Shown here: positions 40,112 through 48,590 of the stretch, one piece after another
Layout of the letters: the number at the start of each line of letters is the position of its first letter
How positions within the stretch are numbered: the first letter of the stretch is position 1
Source: Zelonia costaricensis
Lineage: Eukaryota; Euglenozoa; Kinetoplastea; Trypanosomatida; Trypanosomatidae
Direction: 5' to 3'
Assembly: GCA_030849075.1 (NCBI GenBank)
Contig: JASAOO010003426.1
Coordinates: forward strand, 1-59,766
Length of the DNA: 59,766 nt
Translations under genes and position numbers: made by a program
The notes under the pieces: generated by a model
The model's input: only the letters and a program-made list of their open reading frames with translations
The model's database searches: none
Told to the model about the DNA's origin: nothing

Positions 40112-40480
40112 ATGAGCAGCCTGACGCGGTGGTGCGCGGGCACCTTGACCGGGGTGTGGGAGAAAACGAAGAGCACCGCCAACCTCGTCTACCACGTCGG
40201 CGACCAGCTCCGCATTGTCTACAACACGGCGAACAGCCGCGATGAGCGCAAGCGCGACTTCGACGCAACCGTGCTGCGTGCCGGCGGCTTCGTGGCTGCG
40301 ACGGTGCTGTGCCTCGTCGTGGATGCAAAGGGCGGGGTGCCCAACACACTGCGGTGGCTGCGCGCGCTGATGACGCCAGAGGAGCACACAAGCGGCACGA
40401 CGGCTGGGGCGGGCGCAGCAGGACCTGTGGCGGATGCGCCGCTGCCCCCCGCTACCGCGACGCCGGCAGCAGAAGCCTGA
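40112..40480 (+). CDS. Small unrecognised protein, 122 residues
   Basis: The start is the ATG at 40112 (MSSLTRWCAGTLTGVWEKTK); the frame is open about 33 codons upstream but has no ATG there. The composition up to about residue 90 is not low-complexity, which argues for a real gene. A hydrophobic stretch AGGFVAATVLCLVVDA (about residues 60-75) could be one membrane span or a buried helix. An amphipathic, charged region (NTANSRDERKRDFDATV) precedes it. The C-terminal 35 residues are an Ala/Thr/Gly/Pro tail. It may be an inner-membrane or mitochondrial small protein, but I recognise no family. Confidence 0.65.
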   Translation: MSSLTRWCAGTLTGVWEKTKSTANLVYHVGDQLRIVYNTANSRDERKRDFDATVLRAGGFVAATVLCLVVDAKGGVPNTLRWLRALMTPEEHTSGTTAGAGAAGPVADAPLPPATATPAAEA

Positions 40481-41071
40481 GATGGGTTGACGTGTGGGGA
40501 AGCGAAAAAGGCCAGCCGTCGTGCGTGCGTGTGGTGGCAGCCTTCGCGCCTACCTCCTCGCATCTCGTCACAGAAAAAAAGGCAGTTTTGAGTGGTATCA
40601 GCGGAGTCGTCTCCACCTTTTGACATCCCCCCCCCCTCTCTCGTGTTAGGTGTGAAGGGAGGGGGAGGAGGGGGCTCATGCCCCCATGATGGGAGGTGGG
40701 TGTGTGGCGTGCCGCGCACGTGCCTCGTCGTGCTGGCGAGGGAGGGCCAACCGCACTTGCGTCCCCTCCCGCCTCCCCCCACACACACACCCGCGTCCCC
40801 TCTCGCTGCTCCAGACCTCATCAGACCCAAACCACACCACGCAAGTGCAAAGCAACGTGCGAGCGAGAGCACCGAAGGCCGTGTCGCAAGTCCAACGCCC
40901 GCCCCCATTTGTGGCGGCGCGGTGCACGAGTGCGCAAGCCGTTCTCACCCTCCTTCCGCCACCCCACGCCCACGTCCTTTACGTGTCGCTGCGACAGTCA
41001 TCGCGCACCACACGGAGCTCCAGCACCCTTCATCCCTCTCGTCAACAAGACAGATCGGTTACCCACCCACC

Positions 41072-41119
41072 CACACACACACACACATACACACACACAC
41101 ACATACACACACACACACA
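41072..41119 (+). repeat. Compound (CA)n(TA) repeat
   Basis: About 48 bases of CA dinucleotides broken by single TA units at regular spacing, in the 5' flank 114 bases before the ATG at 41233. Confidence 0.85.
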
Positions 41120-41190
41120 GACGGGCACGTGCGGCACTGCATCAGTTTCTCTCCCAGTGGAGTCTCGACCCGTCGCGTGTGTGTGTGACG

Positions 41191-41210
41191 TTTTTCCTTT
41201 TCGCTCACAG
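41191..41210 (+). promoter_or_regulatory. Candidate trans-splice acceptor for the TMEM254-like gene
   Basis: TTTTTCCTTTTCGCTCACAG ends at 41210, 22 bases before the ATG at 41233. It is the most classical acceptor in the window: a T-rich tract followed by CACAG. Confidence 0.65.
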
Positions 41211-41232
41211 GCTACCTGCCACGCCGTCGACG

Positions 41233-41856
41233 ATGCCGCCGGCACCGAAGAAGTCCAGCGGCGGTGCCCCTGCCGCTGCGGCCGCGACAGAGCTGGAGTC
41301 GGCCACCCACCAGCGCCGCCTCCCCTACCGCCACCCCCTGCCCGTCTTCCTCCCCGTCGTGCTGCTGTTCGTGCTGCTCAACTACCTGGCCTTTGGGGAG
41401 GAGCCGGACGCGACTGGCGAGCACCTCGTCCTCCCCGCATACGTCCACGGCCTCGCCACGAGGCACTTTGTGGAGCGCATGGAGGCCGCCACCGGTTCCG
41501 CGCCGGAGCAGCCGCTCCCCTTCAACGTGTTCCTCTTCTTCGAAGAGAAGGTGATGGGATCGCTCTTCCAACTGGGCCGGCTGTGCTTCCGCTCGCACTT
41601 TGGCGTCCAGATCGTCACGGTTGGGGCGTGGCTGATACACGCGTTCGAGCTTGGTGTGTGCTTCCGCATCTGCTGGTCCTGCAACGCGGCGCCGCTGGTC
41701 GCGCTGCGGTACATGCTCTGCACGGCGGTCGCGGGCTTTGCGCAGCTGTCGCCGCTGATGAAGGCACGGGATGCGTGGGTGACGGAGGTGCGAGCGAGTG
41801 CCGCCGGCGCTGCTGCCGTCGCCGCCGCTCCCAACGCGAAGAAGAAATCTCAGTGA
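41233..41856 (+). CDS. Small multi-span membrane protein, TMEM254/DUF4499-like
   Basis: A 207-residue protein from the first ATG after a classical splice acceptor. A Pro/Ala/Lys-rich head (about 1-28) precedes three hydrophobic spans at about 33-52, 121-142 and 150-172, and a short basic Ala/Lys tail ends in KKKSQ. The segment GAWLIHAFELGVCFRI followed by a second span resembles the TMEM254/DUF4499 pattern, where a W-x2-IH-x-GE-like helix is followed by another membrane helix. TMEM254 has no established function. The KK near the C-terminus could act as an ER-retrieval signal but is not at the exact KKxx position. The similarity is by eye and moderate; another small ER membrane family is possible. 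Confidence 0.6.
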   Translation: MPPAPKKSSGGAPAAAAATELESATHQRRLPYRHPLPVFLPVVLLFVLLNYLAFGEEPDATGEHLVLPAYVHGLATRHFVERMEAATGSAPEQPLPFNVFLFFEEKVMGSLFQLGRLCFRSHFGVQIVTVGAWLIHAFELGVCFRICWSCNAAPLVALRYMLCTAVAGFAQLSPLMKARDAWVTEVRASAAGAAAVAAAPNAKKKSQ

Positions 41857-42573
41857 ACCCGCGAAGCAGGGAGGGGGTGGGACTGGCGCGGAGCGGAGCT
41901 GGTTACTACCAGCTTGCACACAGCACCGTCGGCAGTGACGATGATGACCTTATACGAGGAGGCACCTAGCTGGGGGGGCGCGCGGGGATGGTGGTGTGTG
42001 GGTGGGGGTGGGAAGAGCATCGGTCGGCGAGGCACGCCGCAGTGCGTGCTCTGCACCGGCGTTACACACCTCCGCACACACACACACGCATCGTGACGGC
42101 ATGTGCCCCCCCCCCCCCCCCCACACACACACACGCACACACACACACACACGCATCACTCGTCCCAAAGCTGGCGTCAGCGAAGTCAAAAAGGCAAGCG
42201 GTGATTGGCAGGCGAAGTGCGGTCTCGCGTGAGGCGCTTGATTGTGATGACGTTCGTGTGCGTGTGTTTGTGTGTTTATGTGAGAGTCTGCGCCCGCCGC
42301 GTGCATGCACTCTGCGACAGGCGACCATTGATGGATGTCTACTCGATGAACACACTCAACACAACAATGCTTCTCTCATGACACGCACGTGATGTGATGT
42401 GGGGGGGGGAGAGGGCGAGTTGCTCGTCACCGCTGCGCCTGGCGCGCTGTGCTGTCGGTTCTAGCCGCGTCCACGTTAAGTGGCACCATCGATGTACCCT
42501 TCATCTCACGCTGCCGCCCCTCCTACTCCTCGTTGCCTGTTCCTCAACACGTGACACACAGACACGAACACAG

Positions 42574-42605
<32 letters not shown>

Positions 42606-42728
42606 ACCCACCCTCCCTTCACCGCTTCGCACGCACCGCCACAGCGCACTTGTTTTTGAGCTTCCAGCACCAGCACCGCCGTCAGCAATCGCTGTCGCGG
42701 CCGCCGCGGGGCTGGGGCTCGGCATGCG
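41857..42728 (+). other. Intergenic spacer with poly-C and CA repeats
   Basis: It has a poly-C run followed directly by CA repeats (about 42106-42152), TG-rich DNA at about 42257-42275, a G-run at 42401-42409 and a (CA)n tract at 42574-42600. AGs following T-rich sequence near 42650-42660 could be acceptors for MSH4. No gene is supported. Confidence 0.65.
42574..42600 (+). repeat. (CA)n tract upstream of MSH4
   Basis: Thirteen or so CA units, 129 bases before the MSH4 ATG, flanked by GACACA variants. Confidence 0.85.
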
Positions 42729-45700
42729 ATGTTTGCCTCCCCCACTGCATGGGCGGCGCTCTATGGCCCGACGACGCCGGCCCCACCGCCGCGGCCGCAC
42801 CCGCACGTAGAGGGCGTTGAGGGGGCGCGCGAGTCGACAGCGGGTGCCGGGTGGTGGGTGGCGAGGCCTGCGGTGCCTGACCCGTCCTGCTACACGGTGT
42901 CCTCGCAGCCCGTGCGCTGCTTCCCGCGTCCGCCTCCCTCTGGGGTGCCCCCCGTGTACGGTTGCGCAGACGGGCCCGGTGCGTCGTGGCCGCCGTACGT
43001 TCAGCACGGGCCGGAGGAGTCCTACGCCGCCGCCGCCGCCGCCGCAACCGTCGCGGCAGCACCGTACGCGGCCGAGCAGGCCTTCTTCGTACGTGACGGT
43101 GCGTCAGTGACCTCGGCCTCCCCACCCACAGCCGCGTACCACGTGGGCGCCGCAGCGGCGGCAGCTGTTGCAGCACACGGGCAGCACGCGTCAAGGCACC
43201 GGCAGCAGCAGCATCCACTGCTGCCACCACCACCACACCCAGTAGCAGCAGCAGAGGGTGGAGCCCCAGCGGGCGACCACTACGCGGGCTTTGACGACTA
43301 CGCGGAGTCGTCCGTCGCAGCCGCGCCAGCGGCGTGGTGGCCGCCCCCGCCCCCAACTCCGTGGCGCTGTCAGTGGGGTCTCTCGCAGCCACCGCGCGGC
43401 CCGGCCTATGGTCGTGGCTGCCTCGAGTACGGAGCCTGTGACGCTTCGGCGCCGCCAGTGCCACGCCATGCGCCTCTGCACGCGTCGCACGACGCCACGT
43501 ACGGCGGCGCCGGGCTGGGGCTGTTGCCGCCCGCACACGCGTGGCAGCCACGCGGCGTCTGGCCAAGCCCGAGCTTCCCCCCACCGCCACCCTTCGCCAC
43601 AACGCGTGAAGACGCCGCCGCGCCGCAGCCGCCGCCTGCGTCAGCACCAGCTCCACTGCAGCAGCTGGCGTCCCCACTCGTGTGCAGCTCCATCTCCGAC
43701 GGCGCGCGACACCTGAACTCCGTGCGCCACCGCTCCGCCGCGTCCGCCGCTGCCTTCTTCTTCGCCACATCCCCGACGACGGGCGCCGCCGCCGACGGCG
43801 GTAGTGCTGACCTTGAGCGATCCTCGCACGGGCCGGGCGCCCGCCGGCACCAACGGCGCGGCGGGGCCGACAGGAGCGCGCTCCCGTCTCCAGCAAGCGA
43901 CTCGCTGCTGTCGGCGTCCTCGGTCACCGCAGCGACTCAGGCCGACCCATGCTGCGTCGCCGCGCTCGTTTTCAACTCTGCCAAGGAGGTGGGCATCGCG
44001 CTGTGCGAACTGCCCTCGCTGACCGTCTCCCTCCTGCAGTACGGCGACACCGCAACCTTCTTCAAGACAACCTCGCTGCTGCACTCTCGCAACCCCGTCG
44101 AGGTGCTTGTGCCGGCCACGGCGGTGAACAGCGAACTCGTGGAGACGCTGCTGCGGCAGCACGGCTCGCACATGACCTTCACGAGCGTGCAGCGCTGCTT
44201 CTACAATGCCGAAGAGGGGGTGCAGCGGCTGCTGATGCTCAAGTCGACGCCAGAGGCTGCGCTCTACATCGAGGACACGGACCGCTACCTCTGCGTCGCG
44301 GCGGCCAATGCCGTGGTGCTGTACATGGAGCACGTCAACGACATGAACCTTCTCCCCGGCTCGATGCGGGTGCGGGCTGAGGCGCTGGAGCACTACATGG
44401 AGCTCTCCCGCACGACGGCGCGCGCGCTGCAGGTGATTCCAGATGCCGCGTCCACCGCTGCACAGGCGGTTGTGGTGCCACCAATGCCGTCGGCGGAGGC
44501 CCTGACGTCGCAGCCGTCGACCCGTGATGTGCGCCGTGGCACCGCGCGGTTCACGCTGCGGCCAGGGCACGGCTGCGCCGACGCGTCATCGCCGCCGCCG
44601 CCGCCACTGCGGGCCGCGGCGCTGGTGGACGTCATTCCACGCGCCTGCACGGTAATGGGCCAGCGGTACCTGCGCCGCACCCTGCTGCAGCCCCTGCGTG
44701 ACCGCGTCGCGGTGCAGGGTCGCCACGACGCCGTGGAGTGGCTGCTCCGCGAGCCGCGCCGTCTCTACGCGCTGCGCACGCTGCTGCGCCAGACCGCCGC
44801 GCTCGACCTCGAGCGGCTCACGGCGACCCTGACGCACCAGCCGCGCCGCGAGCGCACCGCTGCGCAGATGCAGTCGTACCTCGAGTCGCTACAGCTGCTT
44901 TGGAGCGCGCTGCCGCACTTGGCGCAGCTGCACGCGCGGCTTGACGCCTACCTCGGGCCGCCGCCGTCGCCACCGCCGCCGCAGGTGAACAGACCAGAGA
45001 GTAACGCTGCAGAGCCCGGCACGCCGCGCGATGCGCGTGCCGCGGCGCCGCCCGGCAGCACGCCGGGTCAGCCGGCGGTGCTGCGCAGTATTGCGACGAC
45101 GCTCGCCCACTGCCGCTTCGAGGCCTTGTCGGCGCTGATGGGCAACTACCTGGAGCGCTCCGTGCTGCCCTCCGTGGTGCAACAACATGAGCAGGGCAGC
45201 CGGCACTACGGCGCCCTCCACCAGGGCGAGGCAGAGCTGCCACCACAGCACCGGGGAAGCGCATCAGGGACCTCCAAGCGGAACCGACAGCGGCGCCAGA
45301 GCGGCGAGGGCGATGTGTCGGGCTCCTCCGCATCGTCGCACTCGCAACGAGCCACGGCGTCGCTTCTGCGACTCCTGCGCATGTGCTTCCTCGTTCAGGC
45401 CCCACGCGGTGGCGAGCTGGATGCGCTTCGAACGCGGCTGAGCGTGCGGGTCACGGACATCACCGCCTACGCGGCGGACTTGCGAGCGGCCTTGCACATG
45501 TCATCGCTGCGTCTCGAGCCCGACCCCGTGAAGCTGTACTGCCTTTCCTACCTCGCGGCAGAGGAGGCGAAGGCGCAGGCGGGACCGTTCACGTGGCGCT
45601 ACGCCGGCGGCTCACACTTCGCGCTCTACCTCGCGGCCCTTCGGGAGCGGCAGCTGGCTCAGCAACGGCAGCGGCGGGGCCGCGGCGGCCATGACGGTAC

Positions 45701-47453
45701 TCACCTCATTGCCAACACATCGGCAAACACGTCTGCGTCCAGCGCATCATCTAGGCTGAACGAGTCAACCGAGGCCTCGATGCTGCATCGGCTATCGCGC
45801 CGCGGGCACGGCTTGCATCAGCACCACCAGGACCACCACAACCGCCCTGAGGATGCCGCCTCCCTCGTGCTCTCGCCGCTGGACGCCGCTACCCTCGACG
45901 CGGGCTCCGTGTCGGACTCGGGTGTGCGCCAGCTGCGCCGCCGGCGGGTGCGCTGTGGCACCGAGGACCTCGAGTACCGCTGCGCGCGTGCGCAGGAGTG
46001 CGTCGCGGCCCTGCTGCAGCTGCAGCTGCAGGCGGTTCAGCCGCTTGTGTCGACGATACAGCGTGAGTACCTGGGGGTGCTGCAGGCTACGGTGGAGTCG
46101 GTGGCACTGCTGGACACACTGCTGAGCTTCGCCTTGTACTCCCTCACGCACCAGTGTACACGGCCTGTGCTGGTGGAGCTGCGCACGGGCATGACGACCG
46201 CGCCGTGCGCGTCGCCCGAGTCGGCGCGCGCGAGTGAGGCGGAGGCGGAGGCCTTGGCGGATGCCGCAGCAAGCACGGCATCAACTCGCGACGGCCACTG
46301 CGTGAGGAGCGCACGGGCGGCAGAGGGCTCCTTTCAAGAGGCGCAGCCCCGGCTGGCACACCGACGAGACGACACGTGGCACGCGATGCACCGCGAGGCC
46401 GACAGCTCCGACAACTCGCAGGACGCGGCCGGCGAGGGGCGCACACGCCAGCGCGAACCCGCGGCGGCCGCTTGTACCGGCGCGTCCTCCTCATTCCTTC
46501 AGACCGCCCCGAGTCCGCCAACCGTCGACTCGCCGCGTGCGAGCGGCAGCTGTGATGCCAGCGCTTCACAGCACGAGGATGGTGCGACTGACACCGACGG
46601 CACGCCGTCCGCCACCGCCGCGATCCCGCGCTGCAGCGTGTACGTGCTGGACGCGTTGCACCCCTCGGCCACCTCCACGGCCACCGCCGCCGCCGCCGGC
46701 GCTGCCGCCCCGTCCCGGCCGTCGGCGCACACGGCGCCGCCCAGCGGCGGGTTGACGCTGTCATGGGGCTGCGATGAGTGTGTGTGCGTCATCACTGGCC
46801 CCAACGCGTGCGGCAAGACAACGCTGCTGCGCCTCCTCGGGCAGTACTTCACGCTGGCGCAGGCCGGCTGCTTCGTGCCGGCGCGCCACGCCCGCCTCTT
46901 CCTCGCCGACCGCCTGCTAGCCCACATGCTGTGCGATGAGTTGCCCAGCATCACGCAGTCGTCCTTCCGGCGCGAGCTGATGGAGCTGAACGAGGTTACA
47001 CACGCTGCGACAGAGGAGAGCGTGGCGCTCATCGACGAGCTGGGCCGCAGCACCACCACCGCGCAGGGCTTCAGCCTCGCGTGGGCCACTGCCCTGTACC
47101 TGTGCGAGCGCGGCGTGCACGCGGTGCTGACGACGCACTACGCCGGACTCCCGAGCCTTACCCGCGTGCGCCCACGCCGCGTTGTGGCCTTCCACTACCG
47201 AGTTGCCTTTCAACAACGTGAAGAGCGTGAGGGCGTCCACGCCACAACTGTGCCTCTCGACGCGGCTGCCGTGCCCACTGCCGCTGGTGGGGGTGGTCGC
47301 ACCCGCCGCCGGACGGTGATTGTGCGCTTCGGCCACACCCTCTTCCCCGGCCCCTGCCCGCAGCGGTGGTACGGCCTGGCGTTGGCGGAGCGGCTGCAGT
47401 TCTTCGAACCCGTCCTCGCCCTCGCCCAGCGTCACGAGTGGCCGTGCGACTGA
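42729..47453 (+). CDS. MSH4: MutS homologue MSH4 (meiotic recombination)
   Basis: A 1,574-residue protein. MSH4 pairs with MSH5 to stabilise recombination intermediates in meiosis; it does not repair mismatches. Residues about 1-400 are a Pro/Ala/Ser-rich extension absent from typical MSH4 (human about 936). The MutS core starts near 43960 (GIALCELPSLTVSLLQYGDT). The phrase FTSVQRCFYNAEEGVQRL aligns with the MSH4 phrase TTIQRKYFNETKGLEYI, and CTVMGQRYLRRTLLQPL is the lever start. The ATPase domain has Walker A GPNACGKTTLLRLL (G1357, K1363), Walker B ALIDELGRSTTTAQG (D1436, E1437) and TTHYAGL. The usual Ser of GPNxSGKS/T is Cys, and DELGRG has become DELGRS. No mismatch-binding domain I is seen, as expected. 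Low-complexity inserts (Ser/Pro-rich near 44960-45080, Ala/Ser-rich near 46220-46740) interrupt the clamp. Confidence 0.88.
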   Translation: MFASPTAWAALYGPTTPAPPPRPHPHVEGVEGARESTAGAGWWVARPAVPDPSCYTVSSQPVRCFPRPPPSGVPPVYGCADGPGASWPPYVQHGPEESYAAAAAAATVAAAPYAAEQAFFVRDGASVTSASPPTAAYHVGAAAAAAVAAHGQHASRHRQQQHPLLPPPPHPVAAAEGGAPAGDHYAGFDDYAESSVAAAPAAWWPPPPPTPWRCQWGLSQPPRGPAYGRGCLEYGACDASAPPVPRHAPLHASHDATYGGAGLGLLPPAHAWQPRGVWPSPSFPPPPPFATTREDAAAPQPPPASAPAPLQQLASPLVCSSISDGARHLNSVRHRSAASAAAFFFATSPTTGAAADGGSADLERSSHGPGARRHQRRGGADRSALPSPASDSLLSASSVTAATQADPCCVAALVFNSAKEVGIALCELPSLTVSLLQYGDTATFFKTTSLLHSRNPVEVLVPATAVNSELVETLLRQHGSHMTFTSVQRCFYNAEEGVQRLLMLKSTPEAALYIEDTDRYLCVAAANAVVLYMEHVNDMNLLPGSMRVRAEALEHYMELSRTTARALQVIPDAASTAAQAVVVPPMPSAEALTSQPSTRDVRRGTARFTLRPGHGCADASSPPPPPLRAAALVDVIPRACTVMGQRYLRRTLLQPLRDRVAVQGRHDAVEWLLREPRRLYALRTLLRQTAALDLERLTATLTHQPRRERTAAQMQSYLESLQLLWSALPHLAQLHARLDAYLGPPPSPPPPQVNRPESNAAEPGTPRDARAAAPPGSTPGQPAVLRSIATTLAHCRFEALSALMGNYLERSVLPSVVQQHEQGSRHYGALHQGEAELPPQHRGSASGTSKRNRQRRQSGEGDVSGSSASSHSQRATASLLRLLRMCFLVQAPRGGELDALRTRLSVRVTDITAYAADLRAALHMSSLRLEPDPVKLYCLSYLAAEEAKAQAGPFTWRYAGGSHFALYLAALRERQLAQQRQRRGRGGHDGTHLIANTSANTSASSASSRLNESTEASMLHRLSRRGHGLHQHHQDHHNRPEDAASLVLSPLDAATLDAGSVSDSGVRQLRRRRVRCGTEDLEYRCARAQECVAALLQLQLQAVQPLVSTIQREYLGVLQATVESVALLDTLLSFALYSLTHQCTRPVLVELRTGMTTAPCASPESARASEAEAEALADAAASTASTRDGHCVRSARAAEGSFQEAQPRLAHRRDDTWHAMHREADSSDNSQDAAGEGRTRQREPAAAACTGASSSFLQTAPSPPTVDSPRASGSCDASASQHEDGATDTDGTPSATAAIPRCSVYVLDALHPSATSTATAAAAGAAAPSRPSAHTAPPSGGLTLSWGCDECVCVITGPNACGKTTLLRLLGQYFTLAQAGCFVPARHARLFLADRLLAHMLCDELPSITQSSFRRELMELNEVTHAATEESVALIDELGRSTTTAQGFSLAWATALYLCERGVHAVLTTHYAGLPSLTRVRPRRVVAFHYRVAFQQREEREGVHATTVPLDAAAVPTAAGGGGRTRRRTVIVRFGHTLFPGPCPQRWYGLALAERLQFFEPVLALAQRHEWPCD

Positions 47454-48590
47454 CCGGCAGCGGGGAGGAAAGAGGGATTCGGTGTTTGTGTGTGCTAACG
47501 AGTGTGTGCTAACGAATGTGTGTGTGTGCCTGCTACTTGACCTGCTTTACCGCTTGCTGGTCCCCCAGCCTACCACAGCCTCTCCACGCGAGGAGCAAAC
47601 CGAATCTGAAGAAAAACAGGGAAGAAGCAGACGAGGCGCACTATCGGCGAGGCGATGAAAGCGAGGTCGTCTTGCCTTTGTGTTTGTGTGTGTGTGTGTG
47701 GTGGGCTGCGCTTTCATTTCGCGCTGCAAGGACCCACCTGGGAAGTCGAGCGAGCATGGTGCCACCGTGGCGAACCCGAACAGCAGTGGGGTACGTTGCC
47801 CGGCGCTTTCTCATGCTCGCCCATCTTTCTTATCCCCCCTCCACCCTCGCAACCCGTGGAGCTCTGCTGCTGCGCTGTCACCCGCTGCCATCTATCAACT
47901 CCGCCTCCACCGTCGTGCACCTGCCAGCTTCACTCGGACTGCAGCTCCCCTCACATTAAGCGTCGCTGTCGGTCACGCTAAAACGTCCTGTGCACTGCGA
48001 GCGCGTTTCACACCCAAACACGCGTACAGCTGCGACACACAGACACACAGACACACAGACACACACAGACTTGAGTGCCTGCGTCGTCACGCTCACTTTC
48101 ATTGCCTTCATTCCTTTCTCGCTTGCGCGTGTCCGCCATCGCGTGCACCTCCAGCCTGTCGGAGACTGTGTGTGGGCTCGGGCGTGTTCGCACACGGGTC
48201 CATCTCGGGCTCTCAGTAACTGCCTTTCCTTACTCTTCCCCCCTCCACCCCCCTGGAGCACTTCATCGTTGTCTTTCCCGCTTCTAGATACGCCGAGCCG
48301 TGAGTTGTATTGTGTGATCTACGGTGATCCGCGTTCGGGGCACTTGCGTTGCTGCTGTTGTGTGTGTGCGTGTCTGTGCGTGTGTGGTTCACGGCAGTAG
48401 CCCTCCCCTTTGTTTTCGTCCGTTCTCTCCTCCTCATCCTCGTCTCTAGCCGCACACTTCTCCTGTTGTCGGTGTCGCTCGTGATCTCTGCATTGCCCGC
48501 GTCCACACTCCCCCTCCCATCCACACACACGAGCACACACAGACACACACACACACACACATACACTTGTCAGCACCATCGCGGTCAGCA
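47454..48590 (+). other. 1.1-kb intergenic spacer
   Basis: TG-rich after the MSH4 stop (about 47484-47530 and 47680-47701), with an eight-base unit (ACACACAG) repeated near 48035-48070, CA repeats at 48541-48563, and pyrimidine tracts at 48425-48470. The AG at 48571-48572 precedes the CAP ATG by 18 bases. No gene is supported. Confidence 0.65.

Larger units (their letters stand above)
40481..41232 (+). other. Intergenic spacer with compound CA/TA repeat
   Basis: It contains a C-run near 40628, a run of CA with interspersed TA at 41072-41119, and a clear pyrimidine tract plus AG just before the next gene. Open frames crossing it continue into the downstream gene but lack an appropriate ATG. 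No separate gene. Confidence 0.7.

Noticed and set aside
42729..47453. Mismatch-repair MSH2/MSH6 or MutS
   Set aside because: The mismatch-recognition domain I is absent and the middle-domain phrases match MSH4.
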